Assembly (NCBI GenBank): GCA_030549495.1
Contig: JAUIRK010000570.1
Coordinates: 1,341,501 to 1,405,500 of the forward strand
Length of the DNA stretch: 64,000 nucleotides
Direction: 5' to 3'
Source of the DNA: Nectonema munidae
Lineage: Eukaryota > Nematomorpha > Nectonematoida > Nectonematidae
Part shown: positions 10,384 through 23,228 of the stretch, in pieces
Layout: each line of letters begins with the position of its first letter
Position numbering within the stretch: the first letter of the stretch is position 1
The notes under the pieces: generated by a model
What the model was told of the DNA's origin: nothing
Databases searched by the model: none
What the model saw: the letters and a program-made list of their open reading frames with translations, nothing else
Program-made: the position numbers and the translations under genes

Positions 10384-12020
10384 CTAAAATAAAGGACACA
10401 TGGAGAAAAATTATAAACGCGCATACAGATTAGAGTCATGGAGGAGCAAAAAGTTAACATAAAGCGGCCAGATTTTGACATTATCAAACCGGGATAAGTG
10501 GTAATGAAAAAGTTGAAGAACAAAAATTTGTACGTACAGGTCCCTAAATAGGAATATTTTGGAATCTAGCATTTTTGAGCCAAAGAAAAAGAGCCTCTTC
10601 AACATCGGGGTAAAAACTCTTTCTTATTCTTTTACGCTTTGTTCCATTTTTTTAGTAAAAATCTTTGATTTTATCAGATTTCAGCCAAATTAGTAGTGTA
10701 TTAAGCGGTACTTAAAAATCATAGTTCACCAACATTAATAGCACCATACTTTGTGCCAATATCATAATTCTTGTGTTTAGAAGACGTAGGTTACTCCATA
10801 AGAACAATTTATTAAATGAGAAAAAATTGAGGAGTGAAAAACGAAAAATAAAGAGTATATATCATTTATTTAAATAAAATCTTTTTATCTATGCTGGTGT
10901 ATTAGTACAAAAGTATCATTATTTTTATAATAAAAGCATATTGATCTCCACCATCGTTAGATTTATTTTATTATATTATATTTATTATATTATTATATTA
11001 TTTTTTTGAGACACTAAAGAATGATTTATTGTATAACAGCAGCACGGCAAAATTATAACCTAGGTTTCTGTATTAGCAAGTTAGTTTTATAAATAAAACG
11101 TCATTTCATCTAGACAAGAATATTAGTAAAAAAAAGAACATGAAACATAAACAAGCGTGATCAAACTATTAAAGCTTTTTTGTACACGTAAAGCAGATCT
11201 TTCTTCACAATTTTATAGCGAGTTGGTTATAAAAAGTCTAATTTACGTCTTAATTTTTATACTGGGGATGGGAATCGACTAATTGGTGCATATAATTGAA
11301 GTGTTCATATTAAGCGAGTTCAAAATAACGCGATTTTAAATATGAAAAATACATTAAAGGTAAAAGATCAGTTTTTATACTAAAAAAGACATAAACAATC
11401 ACATTTAGAGTACAATTTTTCTAAACTCTTTTTTTTTGATATATACGATTAGTGAATCAATAATTGGGATTCCATTGTTAAGCGATGTCAAAAAAGGTAC
11501 ATTTGGCAAACCTATCACAAGAAGCAAAAAATAGAACTGGCATATCGGAGGATACCGCAAAATAATTTTCAACCCACAGAGCTTTGAAAGCATAGCTTTG
11601 TTTAAAAATAGTGTACGCTTCTTATACGCTTTTTTAAGATTAGCATAAGCATTCACGTAAAACATTCTATCACATTTTTTAATTCATTTTTTTAACTCTT
11701 ATTTTTTCGTTACCTATCTTTATTTTTTTATTAATACTAAAAACTCATTATGATTTAAGTAAATAAAACTTGAGTACTACTACTTTCAATGAGATTAGTA
11801 GTTTGACAATTTTCCAAAATAAAATAATATAAACTAATATTAAATTTAATTATTTTTATCAATTCTTATTAAGGCATGTTTATTAGCACAATATCATTAA
11901 CAGATGAAAGCTTCAAAAGAGCCCGTCGTTCGTATCCAGCAACTTAAATTTCTCTTACTAGCTTCAAAAGTAAACATAACACAATATACATTTTGAAAAA
12001 TCGTCGAAAGAAAATTATAA
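10384..12020. other. AT-rich intergenic DNA, no gene seen
   Basis: The stretch is AT-rich with TATTATATT runs at about 10965-11010. Small ORFs on the minus strand (10411-10605 and 11405-11665) show no recognised motif. A pogo-like phrase occurs near 11310-11340 (AAGCGAGTTCAAAATAACGC), too short to define an element. Upstream SMG9 exons could lie here unseen. Confidence 0.4.
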
Positions 12021-12378
12021 ATGACATTTGCACCGATCAAGTATATCATTGCATGTGGATAAATATATTAGAAATGATTCATTCGCTTTGAAATTTCTTA
12101 ACCTACAAACGTGTAAAGTTTCTACACCTGGTTACTGGCAAATGTTCATACTAGATAATCCGTTCCTACGGTTTTACCCTTCCACAAGGGACTGCAATAC
12201 AGACACATATAATCCGTAAAAATAATATTTTAAGAAGGCAAGGAATTATGTCTAAATATGGTGCCGATTAGAAACCCCAAGGAAACGGATATAAAACTTG
12301 GCATAAGTGATTATCAAATATATTGATTCGTCTATATGCAATCCTTTGAGATATAAAGCAAATGTCTTCAACTAGTGT

Positions 12379-13115
12379 TTGTTTTTAGAGTTATGGAGAC
12401 AAAAGGATACCGAATTGGATTTCCAAAGGAAAAGTTTCGAAACGGTACTATGGAAAGAAATCCAGCAATTTCTGCAAAGCAAACCAGACATGCATGTAAA
12501 ATTTTCTGATGTCCATTTTCGTATATTCTTATCATTTTTAGTTTACATATTTGAATCCATGAATTCACTTAAACTTATGCTGCAAGGAAAAGAGACCACA
12601 GTACTCCATTGTCATAAAAAAGTGTCAGCTTTTGAAAAGAAACTGGAATCATATCTTAGAAAAAGAAATTTTTCCTCGATTTTTGAACATATTAGTGATA
12701 ATGAAGATGTCCTAGAAGTCATAAAATACCGTGTGCATATCTTAGCCAAGAAATTTCTCTTCATTTTCCTAACCTACAAAAATTTCAAAAATACTATTAA
12801 TTTTCAAAGACCCTTTTATAATCTCAATTTGTAATATGACCTTGGAAGACTTCTTAATTCAAGTACAGATTCTTGATTGAGGAGGTGCAAAACGTTTTTG
12901 TGAAATGTCTCTGCGATTTTTCGATTGAAATGGGACAGTTCTATGCTGATTTGTCTTTGAAAGTTCTGATTCGATTTGCCACTATATATAAGTGTGAGCA
13001 AGCGTTTTCCATGCTACTTGCCATTAAAACCAAATCCCCAAACATATTGAAAGTGAGTAATGATATGAGAGTTGCATTGGCCAAAATAGAGACAAACTCA
13101 GAGAAACTGGGTTAG
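12379..13115 (+). pseudogene. Decayed hAT transposase (ZBED5/FAM200-like)
   Basis: The first part (12379-12834) matches the insert and late catalytic region of hAT transposases of the Charlie/Buster type: LKLMLQGKETTVLHCHKKV, AFEKKL and SIFEHISDNEDVLE. A second part in another frame (about 12873-13115) matches the C-terminal dimerisation region: KVLIRFATIYKCEQAFSMLL, AIKTKSPN and DMRVALAKIETN. The frame changes between them around 12835-12900 with stops in the gap. The N-terminal BED finger and first catalytic residue were not found. Related host-domesticated genes exist in vertebrates, but the broken frame argues for a dead transposon. Confidence 0.8.
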
Positions 13116-13119
13116 ACAA

Positions 13120-16100
13120 AGGAGATTCATCATCCTTTTCCTGAATGAGAATTCTCACCTCACAGCAAAGAAACAGACATACCCGAGACAACACCCGCAA
13201 TCTTGCAGACCGCCTCCTTTATTTGATTAATTTGATAAAGCTTCTTTGAAGAAGCGAAATATATAATTTTGCATTATATACTTTTTGTATTTTATTTTTG
13301 ATCATAAAAAATTGTGACAATTTTTTTAGTACAGTAGTTTATATGCTGATTTATTTTCTTATGAGTGCCGAGCTATTAAAAAAGTTTTGTATGTAGTTGC
13401 ATTTTGCTTAGTTATTAAAGGTTGGCCCAACGTTAGTATGACGTAAAATTATTACGCAAAGCAACAATTTTTCTCCAGTTCTGATAAAAAACTCCACTAG
13501 GAAAATCGAATAATTTTTTTCAAGTCACCGAAGAGTAAATAGGATGTTAAAAGACAGATATAGATTTAAAGAAAAATAGGAAGAAAGGATGCATGAGCAG
13601 AGCCTGATCCAAAATAGGTCTTAATGCAAAGCCGAAATAATGCATGATAATTTTAATGTTTATGTTGAAATTTTTTTTAGCTAAAATGCCCCGGCTCTTT
13701 ATAATTAAATAGTATTTTTAATTCTATTATGTATTATAAAATCTATACAAAAAACGTATTAAATGTGAATATATAAAAGCACCATATACACTCCTAAAAA
13801 TTGCACTCTTTTGGGAATACACGAGTCATTTTTCCAAGTTATTACGACCAAACAAATGATAACGCGTATACGTCCATACCTAAAGGATCGAAGGCGAGGA
13901 CTTCCAATTTTTCCGTAGTTTTTAAGCGCCAGAGACGAAAGTAGTGTCCAGTATTTGCAAGACTTCTCATAAGAACGATGCGTATTCTAATCAAAAGATA
14001 ACTTGATTTACAACTATTTAAAAAATGGCAGAAAACTTACAAAAGTTAAGTTAAAATTTTTACAAGCTTAAAAATTATCCTTTAAAATGTTATCTAAATT
14101 TCCTCTCTTTACAGAGATGACAGAAAACCTATTATTATTTATTGAATGTGAGTCAACATTCTAAATTATGCCAAAAGTAAGCAATTTGTGGTTAAATTAA
14201 AAGCAATGCAAACATTTAAATGACTGAAATAAGTGTAAATTGAAGATCTTTTCTTCTCAAATACTCGAATTGAGGCGCAATATTTTAAGTAGAAAACAGC
14301 TACAACTTTACTTTTTAAAATTTTAATGTTAAAGATTGTTTTTTTGTTAACCCTGGCAAGGAGGATTGAAGAGTTAGAGTCAGGGATTTTAAAGAAAATA
14401 GGAGTTTTTTAGTGTAAAAAAAGAATTTTTTTAGGTATTTTAAGTGATGAAATTTTTGTAGACATATCAAAAGGCGTTTCTTTGGTTGGCGTCGGAAGTG
14501 AAGACTTGGCGTTAAATGTATTAAGATTTTAAGTGATTGAAGGTGGAGTAGGGTTTATGGTTCAAGAACAATTCGACGTCAAGGCAATATTAATATCAAT
14601 ATATTCAGAGGCTGAATCGTCCTGCTTCCGGGTTCTTTTAAAAACTAGGAGAGGAGAAGAATTTTTGTGAGTAAGTTAGATTTTTATTTTCCCTGAGACT
14701 CTGCTACATTAGTTTATGCCCATGACGGGTGATTTTATGCCCACGGAAAAACTAATATTATAAAATAACATATAAATTAACATTAATTTCTCAAAATTGT
14801 ACATATATATTGTTATTACTAACAGGTTTTTATGGAATAATACAGAGATTTTTAATTTCAAAAGCATTTTTTGAATCAAAAGTAGACCAGAATTTTTTAG
14901 TGTTGGATATTTGAAAGTTTGAGAATTTATCCATAGAAAATAAGCTTTGACATAAAACTCCCGTTCTGTCTTGCAAGAATATGTCTCCGGGTATTACACT
15001 ACCACTTATTTAAAAGATGATTGTATGTAGTAGCTTATCTATATCTTAATCATAGGCATTAATTTTTTATATTAATGTCTTCCCGTTTCCAAATATCAGA
15101 TTGTTAAAAGACCTAACTGTATGTGGATATATGAAAAATTTATAACTAAAATTGTTACGAAGTTTTATGAAAAAGAAAACATTTTTCTCTACCTCTTCAT
15201 TTTTTAAAGGTTTCTGAAGCATAAAATTAGTTTCTAAAAAAGCTAATCTCTATTCTTTTAATGCTTACTCAATCAACATTCTGCATTTTATTAATAAGTA
15301 AGAGATTTTCCTATACTTCTTCACGGTGAATCTGAAGCCATTTTGGTTTATTATATCGTATTTTTATAGCACTTTATTAAATACTTCAAAAGTTTTGCAC
15401 ATAGTGTTCTAGAAATCTTCAGGTGGATTAAAAATATCCTTTTTGTTGTCAGATTTCTCGGGTTTGCCGTTGTTTAATAACAGAATCGTGAGCGATTTCT
15501 CAAAATTATGATTGATTATCTCTTTTTTCGTATAAAAACGCCTCTTTTACTATAAAAATGTATTTTCATATTAATTATGTTTGAAAGAAATAAAAGATAT
15601 TTCTCTCAATTTTTTCAAGATTTATATGGGTTTGATCAATTAAAAATCTGGAAACCCTATTCTAATAGTACAAAAAGAACTAAAAAAGTTTCACAAATAA
15701 ACGCAGAAAAACACTTATCTACTACATAAGTAAATGTATGATCTTAGTTTATCATTATTCGCCCTATTAGAATGATCTGATTTGATTAAATTTTGAATAC
15801 TGTTAAATTATTCTAGACTCACATACAAAATTTCAAAGATTTAAAAATATTTCGGAGGTAGAAGTTTTAAGATGAATTATTGTAGTACATAGATAGATAG
15901 AAAGATGTGTACTGTAAGATAACTACATTAAAATTAAAAAGCATATCTTTGTGAAATCATAACTTTAAGAAATTTTTTGCAAACCCTAAAAAGTGTAGAC
16001 TAGACATTTGTTTGTTGAGCAAATTTAACACATTTTTATATTTACTAACTTTTATTTTATTAAAAAGAGAGAAACTTCATTTTTTAGCATGAAAGTTTAT

Positions 16101-16735
16101 ATTTTTTAAGAGGCCGAGTTATACGATATTGTGATATATATACAGGGTGTTAACTAGATCTTATATTAGCAGTCAGACGGCCCTTCCCAATTGAGGCCAG
16201 GAGTGCATTTTCACAATTGAATTTTCAAAAGATTTTTGAATGTGAGAAAAATATTATAAAATGTGTTATTTCTGTATTTGTCTATATTAGAGATTTGCGA
16301 TAGATAATATAAATGTACAATAAATTTTAATTTCTATTTGGGGTGCATATCATGAATTTGATATAAGTAAGTTGGAGTCCGTTATTTTTTATGACTTTGA
16401 ATTTGACTCTCAAGGCAGAAAATATAACAAAAACTCTGATTCCGAATCGACAGCCATTTTGGATCTAAGGTAGCGAAAATGATTATATCTACAGAAATCC
16501 AACTTTTATCCCGGTTGTTATTACTAGCAGAAACTTTTTGAGGAGATTATTGATTAAGGAAAAACAAACCTTTAAAACAGGGAATAATATAATGGTTTTG
16601 ATAATAAATTCAGTCTCAATTTATTTTGAGTGCAAATATACTTTGCACAAATCATTCTAAGGTTTGTCGAATATAGGTATTGTAAACAGAACGTGAAAGT
16701 GGTAAAGAGGAATATTATTTAAAACAAAAAAAAGG
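13120..16735. other. AT-rich intergenic DNA with scattered repeat debris
   Basis: No gene was recognised on either strand. At about 14349-14470 and again at 20246-20460, phrases rich in GAGT(C/T)GGAGT precede TTTTTTTAGGTATTTTAA, so both hold pieces of one interspersed family. TATACAGGGTGTTAACTAG near 16139-16157 looks like a mariner-type end but has no visible partner. Confidence 0.4.
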
Positions 16736-16739
16736 AAAA

Positions 16740-16745
16740 TTTATT
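16740..16745 (-). promoter_or_regulatory. Poly(A) signal of WRAP73
   Basis: TTTATT on the plus strand is AATAAA on the minus strand, 44 nt beyond the WRAP73 stop codon. This spacing suits a short 3' UTR. Confidence 0.55.
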
Positions 16746-16788
16746 AGTTAAAATCTCAAATACAAAATTTCAAAAGTAATAAAAAAAA

Positions 16789-18063
16789 TCACATAAAAAA
16801 TGAAACATCTAAAAACTTTGAAGTATTGTTATCATCGTGAGTAAGTAGAGATAAAGAAGAAGGATGCCACGTGAGATTTTTAATTCTAAAATCAGAAACA
16901 ACCACCTCGGCAACACAACACTTAGATGGACTCCAAAGGTAGACATTTGAAGTGTTTGTGGCTATGGCCAATAAAATTTGGTTTGGGTGCCATTCAAAGG
17001 ATGAAACAGAGAAAGAATGCTCTAAAATGCATTCTAGCTGACCACTCTCTAAAACATTCCATATAAATATAACGTTGCAGTGCTTCTCACTTAAGCACGC
17101 TAAATACTGACTATCAAAGCTAAAGTCGATTTGATTCAACTTGCTCAGCGATTCTGAATCACGTGTGAAATCTTGGAGTATGTAAGGACGTGCTTGAACT
17201 AATACATACTTATTTTTCCATTCCTTCTTGGTCTTATCAGCTGAAGAGTCGCAAAGAGTGTCTCTATAAAATAAAAGAGAGTCATCAGTAGAAATCTTTG
17301 CATCACCGTAATCAAATGCACAGAGCTCGGTCCAAGTAGCGCTGTTGAAAATATGTATTAAGGGATACGTTTCATAAGCGAAAAGCTGAGAAAACGGACA
17401 GAAGGAATATCGTATAGACGGAAAAGTAAGAACACAAGTCTCTTGGAAAACATTAAAAACAGAGCTATGGCAAAAATAGGTGCTAAAAGGAGAAGCTATC
17501 AAATATTTTGAATCATTTGACCAGCGTAAGTAATCAATTTCATCGCATGGTAGCTTTATTTGATGTACTAGGGTCCATGATGACGTAGTATAAATAAGGA
17601 TTGAATTTAATTCTTTCGTTTGGATGACTGCCAAGTAATTTCCACAAAATGAAAAGGAAGATGAAAATTCCGTATCTAACTTAACGTCTTGAAGATAAAA
17701 TACAGATTTGTCAGTTAAGGACCAAACAGTAATTCTCTTTATAAATTTATTTCTTGTTATAATCTGTCTGCTATCATTTATCCAATCAAAACTGCTCAAG
17801 CCAGTGAAACATTCCATAATATTCGACTTCCACTCTGCATTATCCAGCATACGAATGCACAATAAACGAGGTGACTGAAAGGAACAAGCAAACATATCAG
17901 AGTCTGGAGACCAAGAAAATTTATTTATGATTTCATCGGGGAAATAAAATGTATAGCACTTTTCCAAAGTGTTAACTGAGTAAATTTCAACCCTTTCTCC
18001 AAATGTTTTAGCGAAGAACACTCCATTTGGAGAAAAAAGAGAAGACATATTATCAACCTTCAT
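16789..18063 (-). CDS. wrap73: WRAP73 (WDR8), WD40-repeat centriole/spindle protein
   Basis: The 424-aa protein matches the WRAP73/WDR8 family, which acts with SSX2IP at centriolar satellites and spindle poles (family knowledge). Diagnostic matches are KRITVWSLTDKSVFYL against the family's LRITVWSLCTKSVSYI, and VYLWSPSKCCVAEVVV against LYLWSPAGC. WD-like blades recur through the length (FSWSPDSD, SSFDWINDSR, YLRWSNDSKYL, SSFEWHPNQ). Human WRAP73 is about 460 aa with six or so extra N-terminal residues; the sequence before the chosen ATG (CACTTTCTAATTAG then ATATGCATG) looks like a splice acceptor, so a short upstream coding exon is likely. The rest is intronless. No frame damage was seen. Confidence 0.92.
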   Translation of the reverse strand: MKVDNMSSLFSPNGVFFAKTFGERVEIYSVNTLEKCYTFYFPDEIINKFSWSPDSDMFACSFQSPRLLCIRMLDNAEWKSNIMECFTGLSSFDWINDSRQIITRNKFIKRITVWSLTDKSVFYLQDVKLDTEFSSSFSFCGNYLAVIQTKELNSILIYTTSSWTLVHQIKLPCDEIDYLRWSNDSKYLIASPFSTYFCHSSVFNVFQETCVLTFPSIRYSFCPFSQLFAYETYPLIHIFNSATWTELCAFDYGDAKISTDDSLLFYRDTLCDSSADKTKKEWKNKYVLVQARPYILQDFTRDSESLSKLNQIDFSFDSQYLACLSEKHCNVIFIWNVLESGQLECILEHSFSVSSFEWHPNQILLAIATNTSNVYLWSPSKCCVAEVVVSDFRIKNLTWHPSSLSLLTHDDNNTSKFLDVSFFM

Positions 18064-20241
18064 GCATATCTAATTAGAAAGTGGAAAATATTGATTATAT
18101 TGAATATCTGAAAGATTTTTATCTAAAAAGTAGCAACTCAGGTTAACAAATTACATTTATGTCACTTGGTAATACAGAGATATTAAAGATCCAAATCAAG
18201 ATTTTTCGGAGATGGATAATACTTGTTATGTCGCAAACAAAAGGAAAAATGCAACTATTCTATCTTAGAATTATTTCTATAAAATAATAAATCAAATTAG
18301 AATAAAAAGTCAACAAAAGTAAAGGAAAGAAATGCTCAAAATTTGAAGATAACATATGATAAAGATTAAGGCATTATTGAGCATGGCACAGATATTTTAG
18401 CTCTATTTGTTTTGTTTATTTTCAAATTTCAATCTCTCCCTCACCATCGTACTCATTAACGCTATTATAGATTTCATTTAAGTAAAGAAAGTTACTTTTT
18501 TACCTGATTCTTTTATTTGTTTTTAATACAAAATAAATATCTAAAGAAAAAAAGTTGTAAAATATAGCACGTGATTTTTGCTGTTAAATTCCTGGCTACG
18601 TCTCTGTTTTTAATATAGTCTTCGAAATTTTTCCTCAATAAAATCCATCTTTAATTGCATTCTCAACTTATATTTTGATCAATTGTACGGTCTTCAAATT
18701 ATTTAAAAACAAAATGTAATACTATGGCCTAATATTTTAGTTTTCAAATTATTCTAAGGTAAATTACTAGTTGTTTAATTTCAAATTAAATTTATATCTT
18801 CATCCGTTCCTTATATACCTAATATAGAGGTTGTCAAGCTTCCCTGGTCTTTGATGAGAAGATGGAATCTAGGCAAATTTAAAAACTATTAGGAAGTTTT
18901 TTTTATTTTTACTATGAGACAAAAAGTTGTCAAATCTCTCCAATTTTATCTTTTTATATACTTTTTTAATAGTATTAATTAAATACAATTTCCTTAATAA
19001 TGAGTATTAAAATTATTAATATAATAATTGATTTTAAAATTAATAGAAAGCTAAAAGATTTATCTCTCATTTTTAACTTAATAAGCAAGATTAGTTTATC
19101 GGTTTTTCTCCGCTGTAAGTTATATTGCCTCGTATTAACTTTTGGTTCTAAATCAGATGAATTGGCGCAGTATCAAGAAGTATATCGGGTTTAGGGGCGT
19201 GTTTTACTTTAAATCTTACTGTCTCCTGACTAGAGTTTGATATTTTAAAGATTTTCAAGCGTGAAATATGTTTACGGGATTTAAATAATTAATGAACCTT
19301 CATTTATTAGTAAAATTCAAAAATATTTTATTAAGTTAAAAAAATATAATAAAAAACATTTTATTAAAAATTATAATTGCAAAAAAGAATTTTTTTTTAT
19401 TATTTCAAACTCTTGTAGTAACTCTTTAAAAGGAAAAATAGCCAATGTTTGTTCACTTAATCTCGATCTAAATCAAAACTCTCTTAGCTTCAGCTAAATT
19501 TGGAATAACATCTTTCAAGTTCAAGTTTTTTTAGCCCTTGTTAACCCACGACTCCTCCACGAAAAAATTATTTCAAGTTGGAGTTTTCTCGTTCTTTCAA
19601 AGTTAAGGTTGCAGGATTTTTAAATCAACTAACCTAAAAAAGCATAGGCCCAAAAGAGTCATTAGAAAATTTTTATTAGTTAGAGAGAAAATTATTAAAA
19701 AATAGGAAAGTAAAAAATATTTTTATACTAAAATAGATAATTAATCATATTTGGAGCTACTATTAAATACTTCCTTTTTTAGCATATAATGGATTAATGA
19801 AATGTCTAGATTATGTCCTCATGATTTCGTTAAGGGTGCGATAAAACGGGAATAATCCCGAGAGTAGTCGTGGCCATATCTTACGTGATTTTATATTTAA
19901 TTTGATGCTTAGCTTGCTTCGCTCAAAAAGTTTATCTTTCATTCTAAGATGCACGTATTGATGATTATTTTATAAATAAAAACGATTTAGTTTTTTGAGT
20001 AATGAAAAATTCGTATACAGTTTATATATAATTTTTTTCTAATATATACAATTGTATTTTGTGTACAAAATTTAATTTTTGAATAAAGTCTGTTGAATTT
20101 CCATTTTTTTAATTCTTATTCTCAATTAGAAGCGTGGTCGGAGCGGGAAACTTAGTACCTGTATGATTTAAAGACAAAAAATAGCTGTTATATGTTGACA
20201 ATGTTCTTCGACTTTTTTATATCAAAATTTTGATTACGAAA
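18064..20241. other. AT-rich intergenic DNA upstream of WRAP73, no gene seen
   Basis: This should contain the WRAP73 promoter and possibly its first exon, but nothing diagnostic is visible. The small plus-strand ORF at 19000-19194 has no recognisable content. Confidence 0.4.
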
Positions 20242-20460
20242 CAGGGTTCTGGAGTCTGAGTCGGGAATCGGTGGAGTCCAAGATTTTAAAGGCATATGAG
20301 TAGGAGTAAAATTCGGTATCTAATAACATTTAAGAGTCGGAGTCAAAATCGGTTATTTTTGTTTTAAATTTTTTTAGGTATTTTAAATAAAGTAAAAATA
20401 AGTTTAATTTTTGTATGCATATGGAATGAGACCTTTGTTTAGTCAAAATCGGAAGCGAAG
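20242..20460. repeat. Interspersed repeat piece with CAGGGTTCTGGAGTC end
   Basis: The piece starts TACGAAACAGGGTTCTGGAG and is followed by repeated GAGTCGG/GGAGT phrases and TTTTTTTAGGTATTTTAA. Its start closely resembles the left end of the long-TIR element at 50937 (TACGAACAGGGTTTCGGAG), so both belong to one family. No second end was located nearby. Confidence 0.45.
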
Positions 20461-20615
20461 AGTGTTACAAAATCTATGAAATTTGTCGTACTTGTTTCGT
20501 TCGTTCCACATGAAATCATGCAAATAAGAGTTCAGAAATTCTCTTTTACATCCGATCATTTGTTTTATTTTGAAAAATTCTGCAATATATTTGCAGGCAA
20601 TTCTGTTCTTCATAA

Positions 20616-20668
20616 ATAAGCAAGTAAAGATAAGAACCCCCGTAAGCAAGTAAAGATAAGCACCCCCG
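20616..20668. repeat. 26-bp tandem duplication
   Basis: GCAAGTAAAGATAAG followed by (A/C)CCCCCGTA occurs twice in direct succession with one or two differences. Confidence 0.75.
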
Positions 20669-21341
20669 TAGAAACAGGGAGTGCTCATTTTTACTTCATC
20701 CCCCATAAGGGTACTTATGGGTTATCCCCCCCCCCTACTCTAAAAATTTTTATTTGAATTTAAATGATGAGTAAAAATAATAAATTACTTGTTTAGACAG
20801 GAGTCAAATACATATTTTATACATACAATATATATTTATTTATATATTGAATATATGGAATACATATATATATCAGGGGCGCACATCCAGGGGGGGGGGG
20901 GGGGCGAAATTATTTTATATAAGTAAGAGTTGCTGCTTGTTTATAAAACATGTATGATGATCGCATAGAAGGAATGCAGACTTTCGAATCAATCAAACAT
21001 CATGCCAAGCTGCTCTGAAATTCCTATCGCATTTTTCCTATCGAACATATTTTACAGACGATGCGTGAGAGCTATATAATAATAATCCATTGCTTCAATA
21101 TGCACACAATAAGTAAGCAATATTTATCACAGTGTCTCCTCTGTAGTATTTGCAAACACATGTTGATGATCCACTAGATTTTCTCATCTTCTGTCACAGT
21201 GATTCTATTTCTCTTTCTCTCTCCTCTGTTTTTCTCTTCTGCTTTCTCTGCTAAAACTCAATCATTCACTCAAGCTCTCTTATTTCATTCAAGCCCTCTT
21301 CTCTTGTTAAGCTCTCCTATCTCATTCAGCTTTCTTCTCTC

Positions 21342-21537
21342 CAGTGACGTAGCTAGGCTGGGGCATGAGGGGCCGTGCCCACACTCCTATGTACCGCATG
21401 GTGCCCCATGCATCTTATGCGATATCAGTTTTTGAAAATTTCTCCAATGAAAGGGTCAAGAATGTATAAATAATGTTACGGAAGTTATTTGTTTTAAAAT
21501 TGTGCCCTTCTATCAACTTTTTTTGACTACACCACTG
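21342..21537. mobile_element. 196-bp hAT MITE
   Basis: The left end is CAGTGACGTAGCTAGG and the right end is TTTTGACTACACCACTG, inverted repeats of about 14 bp with mismatches. Flanking 8-mers CTTCTCTC (21334-21341) and CTTCTGTC (21538-21545) match at 7 of 8 positions. CAGTGGCGTAGCTAGG-type ends are widespread among hAT MITEs. Confidence 0.85.
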
Positions 21538-22057
21538 CTTCTGTCTAATTTGCATTTAGAGTTTAATTAAAAGTTTTCAATCGTTACAATTTTATATCAA
21601 TGAATATTGTTAGACTCGCGCTAAGAACTTTTTCAACAAAAGTCACTTAATCTTTATCACTACGTTTGCTACATTTTGTAACATTTGAAAACTTTAATTT
21701 TTTCAAGTCAAGAAATTTTTTTCAATACTTATTTTGGAATGAATATTTTGACTATCTATTCAGTTTAAAAGCAAGAATACCCTGTTTGCTTAATATTTGA
21801 GCAGAGATATTTTTATAATGTTCGATTCGACTAATTCGATATTCACGATTCGAAGTAACACTACATAATCAAATCACTTTTTTTAAGAAAATTTGTTGAT
21901 TATTAAAATAAAAATATAATATCGAAACAAAATGTTTCAGTTGTTAAAAATGTACTTGATCTATTTATGACAGCTGTCAGAATTTTATTTGTAGACAGAA
22001 ATATTCAAAAAAACGCAATGATTTTCTTTTCTCGTATACTTTGATTTATGTTAGTTT

Positions 22058-22345
22058 GGTCCTCGGACATTTCGCCCCATTATTTTCATAAGACAGTTCG
22101 CCTCATTATTTTCATAAGACATTTTGTTTCATGGACAATTCGCCCCGTTATTTTCATAAGACATTTTGTCTCATGGACAATTCTAAAAAATTAAGAGATA
22201 AATTGATTGATTTGAAATAATTTAATAGAGATAAAATAAACAAGAATATAAATTTTTTTAATAATTTTACACATATAATAAGCAAAGATGGATGATACTA
22301 ATAGCCTATGAGACAATTTGTCAGGGGGCGAAATGTCTGTCGACC
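22058..22345. mobile_element. 288-bp MITE with GACATTTCGCCCC inverted ends
   Basis: The left end GGTCCTCGGACATTTCGCCC and the right end GGGCGAAATGTCTGTCGACC are inverted repeats agreeing at about 17 of 21 positions. Just inside the left end, TTATTTTCATAAGACA occurs three times with CGCC(C/T)(C/G)-type spacers. No coding sequence and no clear target duplication were seen. Confidence 0.75.
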
Positions 22346-22574
22346 GTTATTTAAATAATTTTTTAATTATAAGGGCTAGCTACTTTAACGTTGGCTTTTG
22401 CTGCTTATAAAAACTTGAAAATATCAAATAAACTCTCATTCTTTATGCCTCCTATTATTTTGAAATTATTCTGAGAACAGACGGTTCCATTTTAAAATAG
22501 TGAAAATTGCTTTATTAGTTTATTTTGTTTCCTTTCTCTCTTATGTTAATTATGTAGCAAATTTTTTAATTTTG

Positions 22575-22730
22575 AGTGGTGCAGTGGATGTATTTTCATT
22601 GACCAGGCACTGATGTACCGCTTATGTCAAACTATGAACAAATTTGTATCGATGAGGAATCGAATCCAGAGGCTTCCGTGCTATGTCTATCATCTCAACC
22701 AACCTGCCATGCCACCCATAGATAGAGTAT
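22575..22730 (-). mobile_element. tRNA-derived SINE-like sequence
   Basis: Read on the minus strand, GGGTGGCATGGCAGG, then GGTTGGTTGAGATG (A-box-like) and GGATTCGATTCC (B-box, plus 22656-22667) are spaced as in a tRNA head. No tRNA-folding body was seen, so it is not a functional tRNA. The 3' tail is not defined. Confidence 0.45.
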
Positions 22731-23228
22731 GCTGTAGGGGATACGTCAAATTAGTTTTCAAAAATCTTAAGTTATGCACTAAAATTTTTTAGTTTTTGTT
22801 GAAGCTCTATAACTTTTTCTGATAGACTTTTTTTCCTTAAAAGTTATTATAAAAGGCAAATTATCATGGCAAAATGTTAACAGTTATTTTACTTTTTGTA
22901 GCTTGTATAATGAAATAATGCGATCTTAATTTTTTGTTTTATTTTTGTTTGCACAATTATAACTTCGTTTTATACCCTTGCCCCTGAATCAATCACATTT
23001 TTCATATAAACATCACAGGTTGTCTAGTAGACTCTTTGCCTTTAGACTACATTCACTGATATAAAACTATCCAACCTTCAGTTATTTGTTTTCTCTATGA
23101 ATCAAATATCCTTTCATCAATTCCTGTAATGTGCCTGGTAGACTACTTCATTTTTCAAATGAAAAACCCTATTCCACCCCCTAACATTTTTGGATTTTTT
23201 TTAAACTAGTGTATATTTGATGGTTGTA

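Noticed and set aside
13225-13250. Hairpin AAGCTTCTTTGAAGAAGC as a terminator
   Set aside because: Intrinsic terminators are not expected in a eukaryotic genome; it is a chance short palindrome downstream of a dead transposase.
16139-16160. Mariner-like end TATACAGGGTGTTAAC
   Set aside because: No inverted partner or transposase text nearby; too short to call.
20443-20706. Minus-strand 87-aa ORF
   Set aside because: It crosses a 26-bp tandem duplication and the end of a MITE; no protein signature.
21199-21435. Plus-strand ORF MILFLFLSPLFFSSAF...
   Set aside because: It runs through CT-rich sequence into the 196-bp hAT MITE; no protein features beyond composition.
22575-22730. A tRNA gene
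   Set aside because: A- and B-box-like motifs exist but no acceptor or anticodon stems could be formed; tRNA-derived SINE is the better reading.
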